From the NCBI GenBank assembly GCA_964632495.1, contig CAZWDS010000001.1:1-64000 (forward strand): a stretch of DNA of 64,000 bases. The letters are read 5' to 3'. Under the pieces are notes generated by a model, which was not told the DNA's origin, ran no database searches, and saw only the letters and a program-made list of their open reading frames with translations. The translations under genes and the position numbers were made by a program. Origin of the DNA: CALKXV01 sp964632495. GTDB taxonomy: Bacteria; Pseudomonadota; Alphaproteobacteria; Rhodobacterales; Rhodobacteraceae. Below, piece by piece: positions 34,449 through 44,177 of the stretch (positions within the stretch are counted from its first letter, which is position 1; every line of letters begins with the position of its first letter).

Positions 34449-35047
34449 CGCTTCAGAACATTTTGGAGACTTTTGAGACCGAAAGCAGTGCCTCGGTCGC
34501 CCTTTCCGGACAACCCGATCCGAAGGAACTGGAAGCGATCCGGGCGGAGGCGTTCGAAAGCGGCTATTCTTCTGGCTGGGAAGACGCTCAAAAGGCAGAT
34601 GGCGCAGCACGTGAACGTGTGGAAGCAGAATTTGAACGCAACATCCAGAATTTGATCTTTACCTATTCAGAAGCCGTCGATTGCGTACGTGGAGAATTGA
34701 AGAGTTTTCTAAGCGCCATCATCAACGGCTTCCTCCCCGAGATCGTCCCGGATCTTACGCGCGAGCACGTCCGAAACGAGCTTTTGAAACTGGCAGACGA
34801 CCTTGTCGAAGCTCCTGTTGAAATCGTCTGCTCGCCCGACAGCAAGGCGCTTCTGGAAGAGCTTCTTCATTCCAATGCAGCTTTGGAAATTCGCTTGATC
34901 GAAGATGGGTCTTTGGCCGCACGCCAAGTCTACATCCGCATAGCCGAGCGTGAAATCGAAGTGAATGTCACGCCGCTGATCGAAGCATTGCGTGTTCAAC
35001 TTCGGGCTGTTGCCGAAGACGTCACAGAAAGGACATCCCATGGCTGA
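34445..35047 (+). CDS. fliH: FliH-like export ATPase regulator
   Basis: This 200-residue soluble protein has a GxxxG-like ESGYSSGWEDAQ early segment, a long helix, and a C-terminal globular part ending VNVTPLIEALRVQLRAVAE, as in FliH, the FliI regulator. It sits between fliF and fliN where fliG-fliH would usually be. The sequence is diverged, so the name rests on pattern plus place. Confidence 0.8.
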   Translation: MTLQNILETFETESSASVALSGQPDPKELEAIRAEAFESGYSSGWEDAQKADGAARERVEAEFERNIQNLIFTYSEAVDCVRGELKSFLSAIINGFLPEIVPDLTREHVRNELLKLADDLVEAPVEIVCSPDSKALLEELLHSNAALEIRLIEDGSLAARQVYIRIAEREIEVNVTPLIEALRVQLRAVAEDVTERTSHG

Positions 35048-35324
35048 AGACCTTAATTTAAGTGGACTGGCCGAGTCGCGTTTTGCACAAGTCCCTATCG
35101 AAATAACGATTTCGGTTGGTATGGCGCGACCGCTTGTCAAAGACCTATTATCGCTGGAAGAAGATGCCATTCTACCTTTGGATCGAACACTTGAAGACCC
35201 AGTCGAACTTTTCATCGGCGACAAACTAATCGGTCGCGGGCAACTTGAAGAAATTGATGGCGAGGGTTCTGGAAAATTAGGCGTACGTATCGTCGAGATC
35301 GCCCAACCCAAAGAAAACAACTAA
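35040..35324 (+). CDS. fliN: Flagellar motor switch protein FliN
   Basis: This 94-residue protein is essentially one SpoA domain: VPIEITISVGMARPLVKDLL, then ILPLDRTLEDPVELFIGDKL and GKLGVRIVEI. FliN forms the base of the C ring with FliM and FliG. The ATG at 35040 overlaps the fliH end by 8 bp and follows AAAGGA. FliM and FliG are not in this window. Confidence 0.95.
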   Translation: MAEDLNLSGLAESRFAQVPIEITISVGMARPLVKDLLSLEEDAILPLDRTLEDPVELFIGDKLIGRGQLEEIDGEGSGKLGVRIVEIAQPKENN

Positions 35325-35325
35325 A

Positions 35326-36075
35326 GTGCGGTGTGCTTGGTGGTATCAGGGTCTGACCGTCTTTGCCGTGGCTTTCGTGACAATGGTCTGTCTTGCGTTA
35401 CCAGCCAATGCGCAAGATTTCACGCTATCCTTTTCAGAAGACGGATCATTGACCGCGCGATCTGTGCAACTTCTCATTCTGCTCACAGTCCTAAGCCTGG
35501 TTCCAGCTCTGGCCATAATGTTCACCTGCTTCCCCTTTATGGTGACCGTATTGTCGATCTTGCGGCAAGGAATTGGTCTACAGCAATCTCCGCCCAACAT
35601 GCTGATTGTCAGCCTGGCGTTGTTCCTGACATACTTCGTTATGGAACCCGTCTTTTTGTCCGCGTGGCAAAATGGGATAAATCCCCTTCTTGAAGGTCAG
35701 ATTTCAGGCGAAGCTGCGGCGGAAGAAACGATTGCCCCTTTTCGCGTTTTCATGATGGGACGCGTGCAGGCAGACACGATGTCAATTTTGGCGGATCTAC
35801 GTCCTGAAACCTCCAATATCACACCTGAAACAGCGCCTTTATCTGTGCTTGTTCCTTCCTTTCTTCTCAGCGAAATTGAGCGTGCCTTTCAAATTGGCTT
35901 TCTGATTTTTCTTCCCTTTCTCATAATTGATCTAGTTGTAGCGGCTATTCTTATGTCGATGGGAATGATGATGGTTCCACCGGTAATAGTTTCGTTACCC
36001 TTCAAACTCGCATTTTTCGTCGTAGCCGACGGATGGAGTCTTGTTAGCGGCGCACTTGTTCGAAGTTATTTTTGA
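35326..36075 (+). CDS. fliP: Flagellar export gate protein FliP
   Basis: This 249-residue channel protein has a cleavable signal peptide (ending LALPANA), a periplasmic loop and four membrane segments. Family motifs are FPFMVTVLSILRQGIGLQQS, PNMLIVSLALFLTYFVMEPV, and IGFLIFLPFLIIDLVVAAIL before SMGMMMVPPVIVSLPFKLAF. Translation starts at GTG one base after the fliN stop. There is no fliO gene next to it, as usual in alphaproteobacteria. Confidence 0.96.
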   Translation: MRCAWWYQGLTVFAVAFVTMVCLALPANAQDFTLSFSEDGSLTARSVQLLILLTVLSLVPALAIMFTCFPFMVTVLSILRQGIGLQQSPPNMLIVSLALFLTYFVMEPVFLSAWQNGINPLLEGQISGEAAAEETIAPFRVFMMGRVQADTMSILADLRPETSNITPETAPLSVLVPSFLLSEIERAFQIGFLIFLPFLIIDLVVAAILMSMGMMMVPPVIVSLPFKLAFFVVADGWSLVSGALVRSYF

Positions 36076-36418
36076 AACATAAGCTCGCTCAAACTCCATT
36101 CAGGAGCCAACTTTACCAAAGCGATCTACATTACCGTTGGCAGAAATGCCGTCAGATCAGTAGAGAATGAAGATCGCGGTCGAGTTTTACGACACCTGTT
36201 TCGAACACGCTCAGTTTATTCGCGATTTGGATTAACAATTCTCGTAAGAACGCTTGAAACAGATTAAAGTAAATTCAGTACACTATCGGTCATATTGGAT
36301 TGAATACCAAAATATTGATCAACTTGAATAGGGAGCGATTGATCCCATCGCATTCTATCGAAATAAAGTCGATACAATCACCGGAAACCATACGCGAAAG
36401 TTGAGGTTTTCTATTCCG
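36076..36418. other. 343-bp AT-rich intergenic region between convergent fliP and flgI
   Basis: No gene is evident here. The stretch is more AT-rich than its neighbours. It contains one possible micro-ORF of 22 codons (36167-36235, + strand, MKIAVEFYDTCFEHAQFIRD) with only a weak ribosome site. No clear hairpin with a T-run was seen for either flanking gene. Confidence 0.5.
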
Positions 36419-37516
36419 CTATCGCACCACGAATTCCGCGTGCAATGCACCTGCTGCTTTGATCGTCTTCAATATATCAATCATATCACGCGGAGATACG
36501 CCCAAGGCATTTAAACCTGCGACGACCTCAGAAAGAGTCGTTCCGTCCGGCACTTCCGCCATTCCAACTCCTGGTTCCTCAATAATGTCCGCTTGGGTTC
36601 TTGGCACAACGATTGTTTCACCTTCAGCAAATGGATTTGGTTGGACAACAAACGGAGTCTCTTCGATTCGAAGAGTTAGATTGCCTTGGCTGACCGCGAC
36701 TCGTGAAATGCGAACATCTTCCCCCATCACGATCGTACCCGATCTTTGGTCTACGACAACGCGCGCGCGCTGCTCAGGCTCAACAAGCAGCGATTCAATG
36801 GCACTAAGAGCGTGCGCCGGAGATGTTGTTCCAGTCGCCGCGACCTTTACCACAACCGTTCCCGGATCGGTCATAGTGGCAACACGGCGACCAAATGCCG
36901 AGTTCACGGTGTTTTCGATCCGAGCTGCTGTCGTAAAGTCTGGAGATCTCAAAGCCATACGAATCTCACGCAAAGACGAAAAGTCGAACGGGACTTCACG
37001 TTCAACACGCGCTCCCGCAGGAACCGACCCAGACGTCGGAACACCTTGAACGACACTGGCGCCATCTCCTTCAACGGACGCACCGCCTGCGATGACCGTT
37101 CCCTGGCCAACCGCGTAAATTAGCCCATCCGCCGCATTCAACGGTGTCATGACCAAGGTTCCGCCTAGTAAACTGCTTGCGTCACCTATCGCTGAAACGG
37201 TCAAATCAATGCGGCTACCGGCACGTGCGAATGGGGGAAGCTCTGCTGTTACCAAGACAGCCGCAACGTTTCGAGGTCGAAACTGCTCGCCAGTTACATT
37301 TACCCCAAGTCGTTCGAGTATGTTGGACATGATTTCTTCTGTGAACGGCGCGTTGCGAATACCATCACCACTGCCGTTCAAACCGACGACCAGTCCATAG
37401 CCAATTAAATCGTTCCCGCGCACCCCATCGAATTCGACCAAGTCCTTGATCCGAACTTCAGTGGCGCAGACAGACGTCGCCCACAGCGCGGCGCAGAGAA
37501 TAAGGAATGTTCTCAC
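36419..37516 (-). CDS. flgI: Flagellar P-ring protein FlgI
   Basis: This 365-residue periplasmic ring protein has a signal peptide (MRTFLILCAALWATSVCA). It begins TEVRIKDLVEFDGVRGNDLI, then LVVGLNGSGDGIRNAPFTEE, and ends RDMIDILKTIKAAGALHAEF, all typical of FlgI. It is the last gene of motB-flgE-flgK-flgL-flgI and overlaps the flgL stop by one base. Confidence 0.97.
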   Translation of the reverse strand: MRTFLILCAALWATSVCATEVRIKDLVEFDGVRGNDLIGYGLVVGLNGSGDGIRNAPFTEEIMSNILERLGVNVTGEQFRPRNVAAVLVTAELPPFARAGSRIDLTVSAIGDASSLLGGTLVMTPLNAADGLIYAVGQGTVIAGGASVEGDGASVVQGVPTSGSVPAGARVEREVPFDFSSLREIRMALRSPDFTTAARIENTVNSAFGRRVATMTDPGTVVVKVAATGTTSPAHALSAIESLLVEPEQRARVVVDQRSGTIVMGEDVRISRVAVSQGNLTLRIEETPFVVQPNPFAEGETIVVPRTQADIIEEPGVGMAEVPDGTTLSEVVAGLNALGVSPRDMIDILKTIKAAGALHAEFVVR

Positions 37517-38523
37517 TACAAATACCTCGTCAAAGAAAGTCCTGATAACCGCGCCGTTATGGCGTAAAGTGTTTGCAGTTGCGTCTCAACCGATTGAAGC
37601 TCCACCGCAGTCTCGTAGGGATCAACAGATATGAGATTTGAACGCGCCACCTTTAATGACTCGGTCTCTGCCATAACTTCGACGCGGGCACGGCTCAATT
37701 GCCCTTCGCTCGCCCCTATTTGAGCTTGCAAATCAACGATACCATCGCCCGCTTCGATCAAGTTTAATCCAGACAACCGAGCCAAATTTCCACGTTCAGT
37801 AGTATCACCTGGCAAAACGTCCCGCGCCAATAGACTGCTCATCGCAAGACCGCTCAAAAATTCCCTGATAGACCGGTCATCGGCGGTCACCGTAGATGCG
37901 GCAATCTCTCCGTCCGACAATCGAGGGCCTGAAGACGGCTGGGGGCCACCGATATAACCAACTGTGTCGTACCCGCCACCCATCTGAAACCAGTCACTGA
38001 CAACCTGGGCCACATCGTTTGCAGTGGTCGCACCGGCAGTTGTGATTTCGACTTCAATTGCAGAAAGAATTGTGTCTGCATCAGCGACCGCAGGACGGTC
38101 TGTTGCAATGCCAGAGAAATTCGTGCGCCCACCGGATTGTGTATTAAGATTTGCAAGCGCCGAGTCGAAGCGAGACAGCGCATCATGACCGGCGGTGACC
38201 ACCAAAGTTGGGTCGCCAGACTCTTGAACAAGCATCAAAGTCGATGAAATGTCACCAAGAGTGCGAAAGGTATTCAAGGTGGATTGCTGATCTCGAATGA
38301 CAAGTTCGCGCTCGGAAATGACGACCAAGTAACTTTCTGCCTTCAGCAATCCCCGTTCTACCCCAGTCAACGGGTTGAAATTACCTTTGAACCGGTCCGC
38401 AAGATTCGAGTCAATACCACTCGAAAGCTCGTTAGTGAGCCGCGTGAGGTCTTGTCTGATAGTGCTGGTGTCTCGCCGAAGTTGCAGGTTTCTTGCAAGA
38501 TCGCCAATCGATGTAACATGCAT
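37516..38523 (-). CDS. flgL: Hook-filament junction protein FlgL
   Basis: This 335-residue protein has a flagellin-like N-terminal helix (LARNLQLRRDTSTIRQDLTR, then LTNELSSGID) and C-terminal helix (AVELQSVETQLQTLYAITAR LSGLSL, read across a short gap here). Such proteins connect hook to filament. It directly follows flgK by 3 bp, the usual order. The middle is diverged from enteric FlgL. Confidence 0.88.
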   Translation of the reverse strand: MHVTSIGDLARNLQLRRDTSTIRQDLTRLTNELSSGIDSNLADRFKGNFNPLTGVERGLLKAESYLVVISERELVIRDQQSTLNTFRTLGDISSTLMLVQESGDPTLVVTAGHDALSRFDSALANLNTQSGGRTNFSGIATDRPAVADADTILSAIEVEITTAGATTANDVAQVVSDWFQMGGGYDTVGYIGGPQPSSGPRLSDGEIAASTVTADDRSIREFLSGLAMSSLLARDVLPGDTTERGNLARLSGLNLIEAGDGIVDLQAQIGASEGQLSRARVEVMAETESLKVARSNLISVDPYETAVELQSVETQLQTLYAITARLSGLSLTRYL

Positions 38524-38526
38524 GAA

Positions 38527-39984
38527 TTATAGTCCGATCAAGATTTGAATCAGTTCGTCCGCAGTCTGGACGACACGAGCGTTCGCGGCATAGGCTTGTT
38601 CAATCAACAATAGTTTTTGCATTTCCTGGTCGGTATCCACACCATCGGCCAGCATAGAAGCCTCTAGGCTTTCGAACCGCGCAACCTCAAACGAGACGCG
38701 AGCGCTGCTGCCAACAAGAGATTGTCCAGCCAAGGACGTAAGGGAAGTTGCGAAACCAGAGACGTCTTTATCACCTGCCGAGAAGGTGCCGCCGATGGAC
38801 GCCCGGGCTTCTGATAGGACTTCGACCATATCGTTTAATAGCGAAGCATCTCCTACTGCCCCTGGTACAGTTGCGCCGAGCCCATCCCGGATGCGCCAGA
38901 TGCTGCCAGCGGATGCTGGGTCAACCAATTCGTTGATCTCAACTCGACCTGCAAGACCGATGACGTCCAATACGTCCAATGCGGCACCTCCGTCCGTGAA
39001 CAATCCAGGATCACCGATGGCGAGTGTCGGATCCAATGCTGGATCTTCGAAGCGCGAGACCAGGTCGCGTGCAAGCTCATCTACATTAGCCTGGATACCT
39101 ACGGCACTTTCGTCTCGAAGTTCGAAAAGGCTGGCCAATGCGCCTCCGGCAATCGCAGATAAGTTGCCAGATGTTGCAACCGGCGCCCCGTCGATTGTAA
39201 GCCCTGAAAGAGCGCCAGACGCTAAGGTCATGTCTGCAATAATTGGTGCCGTAGCTTCGAAACCTATTTCCACAGGCTCGATATCGAGCAGCATGGCACC
39301 ACCCATCGTGTACAGCGCAATAACATCGTTTCCACGATCAAGCTTGCGAATTGGCACAAGTTCACTGATGTCATCCACCAGTTTCTGGCGTTGATCCAAA
39401 AGCGTTGGATAATCGCGATCGTGTGCTTTGGCGCGCTGAATTTGTTCGTTCAGTTCCGCGATCTGTTCAAGCGATGTATTCAGTCGATTGATTTCAAGTT
39501 CAATGCGTGCGTCCGCGCCTTCCCGAAGGGTGCGAACACCGTCGGATATGTCGTTGAGTTTAGTGGCCAAGGATGATGCTGCGTGGACAACACTATTTAG
39601 ACGTGCATCTGAATCAGGTCGAGACGCGGCTTCCAAAAGGCTTGTTTCAAAGGTGCCGACTCGTGCAGCAAGACTTCCTGGCGTTTCGGGCGTTCCGATC
39701 AGGTCAAGAACATTCGTGCTGAATTCGAAAGCAATCTGCGCACTACCCGAAGCGGCGGACGCAAGCCGTTTGTCCCGCAATACTGCCTCGTCCACCAATC
39801 GCGAGATGCCATCAACCTGCACACCTGCACCCGAGCCACCAGCGGAACGCGGGCTGAGTTCGATTTCGCGGCGTGCGTACCCTTCCGTCAAAGCGTTCGA
39901 AACGTTCGAGCTGACGACCTGCGCCGACCGGGAGGCTGCGGCCAGCCCGGTCAACGCGTTTGCAAGTGCACCTGAAATACTCAT
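38527..39984 (-). CDS. flgK: Hook-filament junction protein FlgK
   Basis: This 485-residue HAP1 protein starts MSISGALANALTGLAAASRS, followed by QVVSSNVSNALTEGYARREI. It has the coiled segment DARIELEINRLNTSLEQIAE and ends in the helix DQEMQKLLLIEQAYAANARV. The size is within the normal range. It lies between flgE and flgL. Confidence 0.95.
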   Translation of the reverse strand: MSISGALANALTGLAAASRSAQVVSSNVSNALTEGYARREIELSPRSAGGSGAGVQVDGISRLVDEAVLRDKRLASAASGSAQIAFEFSTNVLDLIGTPETPGSLAARVGTFETSLLEAASRPDSDARLNSVVHAASSLATKLNDISDGVRTLREGADARIELEINRLNTSLEQIAELNEQIQRAKAHDRDYPTLLDQRQKLVDDISELVPIRKLDRGNDVIALYTMGGAMLLDIEPVEIGFEATAPIIADMTLASGALSGLTIDGAPVATSGNLSAIAGGALASLFELRDESAVGIQANVDELARDLVSRFEDPALDPTLAIGDPGLFTDGGAALDVLDVIGLAGRVEINELVDPASAGSIWRIRDGLGATVPGAVGDASLLNDMVEVLSEARASIGGTFSAGDKDVSGFATSLTSLAGQSLVGSSARVSFEVARFESLEASMLADGVDTDQEMQKLLLIEQAYAANARVVQTADELIQILIGL

Positions 39985-39993
39985 GACCTATGA

Positions 39994-41298
39994 CTACCGT
40001 TTAATGTTTGTGGTTTCCTGAAGCATTTCATCAACTGTCTGGATTACCTTGGCGTTCGATGAATAGGCACGCTGTGTCTGGATCAATTGCGTCAATTCGC
40101 CCGCGACATCCGTTGAGCTTTCTTCAAGAGCGTAGCTGACAATATCGCCAGTCGGCCCATCAGCGGCGTCCCAAAGGAAAACCGTGCCACTTTCGCTGGA
40201 GGTCGAATAGATCTGATTGTCACCTGCTTTGAGGCCATTTGGATTTGACACATCGATCAAGGGGATTTGGTAAATTGTCCTTGTGATCCCGATGTCAAAA
40301 TTTGCCGAGACATAGCCATTGGCATCAATATCAACCGAGATCAGGTTACCCACGGGCGAGCCGTCTTTCGAGATTGAGGTCGGTGCAAAGCTGTCGGACA
40401 GTTGTGTCAGTCCGGTTCCTGTCCCAACCGCACCGATGTTCAAAGAGATGTTTCCTCCAGCGACAGCCATCGTAAATTCGCCTGTCGTGTCGTCATAGGC
40501 ACCGCCCGTTATGGGTGTGACAGACGCAATTGTGCCACCAGATGCACGCGTGTCATCGAATACAATGGTATATTGACCAATCACCGCGCCGGCAGACGCG
40601 GAATCGGTCATGGTCATCGTCCAAGTATTCGAGGATCCGGCTGCTGCGGGCACAGTTGGTGCAAACGTGATGCCAATGCTTTGCGATGTACCCAAGTTGT
40701 CGAAGTACTCAACCGAAAGCGGCAAACTGTCACCGGAAGACCCGAATTCCGTTTCCGTAGCAGGAAGGTTGACGCCAAGAGAAATGGCCGTTGTTGGTTC
40801 TGACGTGAACTGGTTCACATTGATTTGCACCGGTTCCAGCCCGTCACTGGTGTCACGGGCGAACGTTGGGATTGTTCCGTCTGCATCGGCTGGCCAACCC
40901 ATCAAAGTCACACCAACTGGCGTGCGCAAGAAACCGTCTTCATCCGTTCGAAACGACCCGGTCGTGGCCAAAAACAACGGATAATCCCCAATCGAATTCA
41001 GAACCGAACTTTCGGTTGTGACCGGAAAGAACCCGCGCCCGCGTACTGCGATGTCTGTTGGATTATCCGTAGACGCAAGCGACCCGGTTTGATCAATCAT
41101 GCGCTGTGTTGTGACGCGCACGCCGCCAGCGGAATATGTGCCCTCGCCACTTTCAATCACAAGCGACGAAAAATCAGCGACCGCCCTTTTGTATCCATAT
41201 GTTGCGGAGTTCGCGATGTTGTCAGCGATGGTTGCAAGTCGACTGGCATTCGCTGCCAACCCTGCCACACCCGCGTTCAACGAAGAAGAAATCGTCAT
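39994..41298 (-). CDS. flgE: Flagellar hook protein FlgE
   Basis: This 434-residue hook subunit has IADNIANSATYGYKRAVADF near the N-terminus, TDNPTDIAVRGRGFFPVTTE, a variable Ser/Thr/Gly-rich middle, and the C-terminal helix STDVAGELTQLIQTQRAYSS. It starts after AAAGG. A CTAA/TTAA element lies about 50 bp upstream (41350-41364). Confidence 0.95.
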   Translation of the reverse strand: MTISSSLNAGVAGLAANASRLATIADNIANSATYGYKRAVADFSSLVIESGEGTYSAGGVRVTTQRMIDQTGSLASTDNPTDIAVRGRGFFPVTTESSVLNSIGDYPLFLATTGSFRTDEDGFLRTPVGVTLMGWPADADGTIPTFARDTSDGLEPVQINVNQFTSEPTTAISLGVNLPATETEFGSSGDSLPLSVEYFDNLGTSQSIGITFAPTVPAAAGSSNTWTMTMTDSASAGAVIGQYTIVFDDTRASGGTIASVTPITGGAYDDTTGEFTMAVAGGNISLNIGAVGTGTGLTQLSDSFAPTSISKDGSPVGNLISVDIDANGYVSANFDIGITRTIYQIPLIDVSNPNGLKAGDNQIYSTSSESGTVFLWDAADGPTGDIVSYALEESSTDVAGELTQLIQTQRAYSSNAKVIQTVDEMLQETTNIKR

Positions 41299-41349
41299 GC
41301 TTCAGCCTTTCTGCTGTATGCCCCTGCCCATCCTGATATCCGAATGGCT

Positions 41350-41364
41350 TTAACGGGCAGCTAA
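41350..41364 (-). promoter_or_regulatory. TTAG-N7-TTAA element upstream of flgE
   Basis: Read toward flgE, TTAG, seven bases, then TTAA lie with the TTAA about 52 bp before the flgE start. The spacing and distance match the element before fliF (32773-32787). It resembles a CtrA-type site, with one mismatch. Confidence 0.35.
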
Positions 41365-41388
41365 CATCTAAATTGTGAATTAGTTTCG

Positions 41389-42228
41389 CTAGGTTTTGTG
41401 CCGGAGCAGAATGATCTCGATCCGGTTATTTCGGATAGACAGCGTGTCACGAACGACAGGTTGTCGATCTGCATACCCCGTCACCCGCTGCATGCGGTCT
41501 TCGCTTAAGCCACTTTCAATCAGCAGTTTTCGAACCGCATTTGCCCGAGCTGATGATTGCTCCCACACCGGGTTTTCGCGTGCTGCCAGAGGTACACTGG
41601 CCAGATAACCCTGAACTGCGATGTCATTCGCAGCCACCCGAAAAACCTCGGCCACCGAAAAGACAACGTCGACCAAAACATCGCTGGGGACTGCGCCGCT
41701 TAAAAAAAGCGGTGCATCCGGAATATCAAACACCTCAATGATCAAGCCTTCATCTGTCAGTTTGGTCACCACATGGCGCTGCAAAAGATCGCTGACCAAG
41801 CTTTCACCGCTTTTCGCCGAAAGCTTTTTTTCCAGGTCTTCCAGTTGATCCGCCTGTCCCTCGCCCCCTTCGCCTTCGCTTTCCGGACTAACCCCACTGT
41901 CGCCCTGGTTCGACTCAGACGCTGATGGCAAAGACACGCCTGCGCCGGTTCCGTTGCTGGCCAAAGTGTTTTCGGTGAAGACGCTGTCGCCACCAAATGC
42001 GCCATCCCCCCCGCCAGACACCTTGTTCACCGGAATCGTCGGGTTGAAATAGTCGGCAATACCCTTGCGCTGTTTTTCTGTCGTCGCACCCAGAAGCCAC
42101 ATTAACAAAAAGAACGCCATCATCGCCGTCACAAAGTCAGCATAAGCCACCTTCCAGGCGCCACCATGGTGACCGCCTGCAATGACTTTCTTCCGCCTGA
42201 TGATAATCGGCGCCGGTTGGTCCGACAT
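41389..42228 (-). CDS. motB: Flagellar stator protein MotB
   Basis: This 279-residue protein has the single membrane helix VAYADFVTAMMAFFLLMWLL, with the proton-binding Asp at about residue 31. A variable acidic linker follows, then a C-terminal OmpA-like domain with VFRVAANDIAVQGYLAS and the ending MQRVTGYADRQPVVRDTLSI, RNNRIEI. It binds peptidoglycan and forms the channel with MotA. The ATG at 42228 follows GAGGAG. It is upstream of flgE on the same strand, about 10 kb from motA. Confidence 0.95.
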   Translation of the reverse strand: MSDQPAPIIIRRKKVIAGGHHGGAWKVAYADFVTAMMAFFLLMWLLGATTEKQRKGIADYFNPTIPVNKVSGGGDGAFGGDSVFTENTLASNGTGAGVSLPSASESNQGDSGVSPESEGEGGEGQADQLEDLEKKLSAKSGESLVSDLLQRHVVTKLTDEGLIIEVFDIPDAPLFLSGAVPSDVLVDVVFSVAEVFRVAANDIAVQGYLASVPLAARENPVWEQSSARANAVRKLLIESGLSEDRMQRVTGYADRQPVVRDTLSIRNNRIEIILLRHKT

Positions 42229-42386
42229 GTCCACTCCTCACAACAGAGGTCTTTTCTTAGCGCCCCACGCATGAACATTCGTTTAAAGTCAGCGCGTTTG
42301 CGGCGATCCAGTGGTGCTTCGCTGTGCAAAGCACTAGAAAACCGCCTGCGGTTGGATTAGGCCAATGAGCAAAGGGAGTATCATCT

Positions 42387-44171
42387 GTGTCGACACCAAA
42401 GCTTCGTAGTCAGGAATGGTTCAACAATCCGGAGAACCAGGAAATGACAGCGCTCTATCTCGAGCGGTACCTGAACTACGGGCTGACACGGGAAGAACTG
42501 CAATCCGGAAAGCCCATCATCGGAATTGCGCAAACAGGCAGCGATCTATCGCCTTGCAACCGGCATCACGTCGAACTGGCCAAGCGTGTGCGCGATGGGA
42601 TCATCTCGGCAGGCGGTACGGTTATGGAATTCCCCGTTCATCCCATTCAGGAAACCGGCAAACGCCCCACAGCCTCGCTGGATCGCAACCTTGCCTATCT
42701 GTCCCTGACCGAGTCGCTTTACGGTTATCCCATTGATGCCGCCGTCTTGACCATCGGATGCGACAAGACCACCCCTGCCCTTTTGATGGCTGCCTCAACC
42801 GTGAATATCCCCGCCATCGCCATGTCCGTCGGCCCCATGCTGAACGGCTGGTTCCGAGGCGAGCGTACCGGGTCCGGCACCATCGTCTGGAAGGCGCGCG
42901 AATTGCTAGCGGCAGGCGAGATTGACGATGATGGCTTCATGGAGCTTGTCGCCTCTTCCGCGCCTTCGACCGGCTATTGCAACACTATGGGCACCGCCAC
43001 GACAATGAACTCGCTAGCCGAAGCTTTGGGCATGCAACTGCCCGGCTCTGCCGCAATCCCTGCGCCTTACCGCGAACGCGGGCAGATCGCTTACGAAACT
43101 GGCCGTCAGATCGTCGAGATGATCAAGGCCGACCGTCGCCCCTCCGACATCATGACGCGCGAAGCGTTCGAAAACGCGATCGTCGTGAACTCGGCAATCG
43201 GGGGTTCGACCAACGCGCCTATTCACCTAGCTGCCATCGCACGGCACCTTGGCGTGCCCTTGGAAAATGACGACTGGCAGGACCTTGGCCACAAGATTCC
43301 GCTTCTGGTCAATCTTCAACCCGCTGGTGAATATCTGGGCGAGGATTATCACCGTGCAGGTGGCGTGCCCGCCGTGATTGGCGAACTTTTGGAAGCCGGG
43401 CTGCTACCGCATCCTGATGCGATGACGGCCAATGGCAAAACGATTGCCGAAAATTGTGCCGACAAGCGCAGCGTGAACACCGATGTCATCAAAAAGGTCG
43501 CCGACCCGATGTTGCAGAATGCCGGGTTCATCAATCTCAAGGGCAACTTGTTTGACAGTGCGATTATGAAAACCAGCGTAATCTCGAAAGAATTTCGCGA
43601 CCGCTATCTGTCAAACCCAGATGACCCCGAGGCCTTCGAAGGCCGCGCCATCGTCTTCGATTCCATCGAGCATTATCACCACGCCATCGACGATCCCGCG
43701 CTTGAAATCGACGAGCACTGCATCCTGATTATGCGCGGCGCTGGCCCCATCGGATATCCTGGCGGCGCCGAAGTCGTGAACATGCGGCCCCCGGCATACT
43801 TGCTGAAAAAGGACATCCATTCGCTGCCTTGCGTCGGAGACGGGCGGCAGTCCGGCACCTCTGGCTCGCCCTCAATCCTGAACGCCTCGCCCGAGGCCGC
43901 GGCAGGTGGTGGATTGGCCTTGGTTCAAACCGGCGACCGGGTTCGGATCGACCTGAACGCCTGCACCGCAAACATGCTGGTCAAAGATGCCGAACTTGAA
44001 AAACGTCGCGCCGCTCTGCCGGATCGTCCTTTCTCGCCAGAAAGCCAATCGCCGTGGCAGGAAATCTTCCGCGAAAAAACGGCTCAGTTCGCCGAAGGCA
44101 TGGTCCTGAAAGGCGCACCCGAGTTCCAGGACATCGCCCGCACCAAAGGCGTGCCCCGCGACAACCACTAG
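42387..44171 (+). CDS. IlvD/Edd family sugar-acid dehydratase (arabinonate/xylonate type)
   Basis: This 594-residue Fe-S dehydratase begins near WFNNPENQEMTALYLERYLN, a start typical of the sugar-acid branch rather than of IlvD itself. The cysteines expected to hold a [2Fe-2S] cluster are in LSPCN (57), IGCDKT (125) and GYCNTMG (198). The catalytic serine lies in GDGRQSGTSGSPS (about 485-496). The Rhizobium L-arabinonate dehydratase has the same layout. It would turn an aldonate into a 2-keto-3-deoxy acid. Translation starts at GTG. No neighbouring sugar-pathway genes are present, so the true substrate is open. Confidence 0.87.
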   Translation: MSTPKLRSQEWFNNPENQEMTALYLERYLNYGLTREELQSGKPIIGIAQTGSDLSPCNRHHVELAKRVRDGIISAGGTVMEFPVHPIQETGKRPTASLDRNLAYLSLTESLYGYPIDAAVLTIGCDKTTPALLMAASTVNIPAIAMSVGPMLNGWFRGERTGSGTIVWKARELLAAGEIDDDGFMELVASSAPSTGYCNTMGTATTMNSLAEALGMQLPGSAAIPAPYRERGQIAYETGRQIVEMIKADRRPSDIMTREAFENAIVVNSAIGGSTNAPIHLAAIARHLGVPLENDDWQDLGHKIPLLVNLQPAGEYLGEDYHRAGGVPAVIGELLEAGLLPHPDAMTANGKTIAENCADKRSVNTDVIKKVADPMLQNAGFINLKGNLFDSAIMKTSVISKEFRDRYLSNPDDPEAFEGRAIVFDSIEHYHHAIDDPALEIDEHCILIMRGAGPIGYPGGAEVVNMRPPAYLLKKDIHSLPCVGDGRQSGTSGSPSILNASPEAAAGGGLALVQTGDRVRIDLNACTANMLVKDAELEKRRAALPDRPFSPESQSPWQEIFREKTAQFAEGMVLKGAPEFQDIARTKGVPRDNH

Positions 44172-44177
44172 AGCGGT

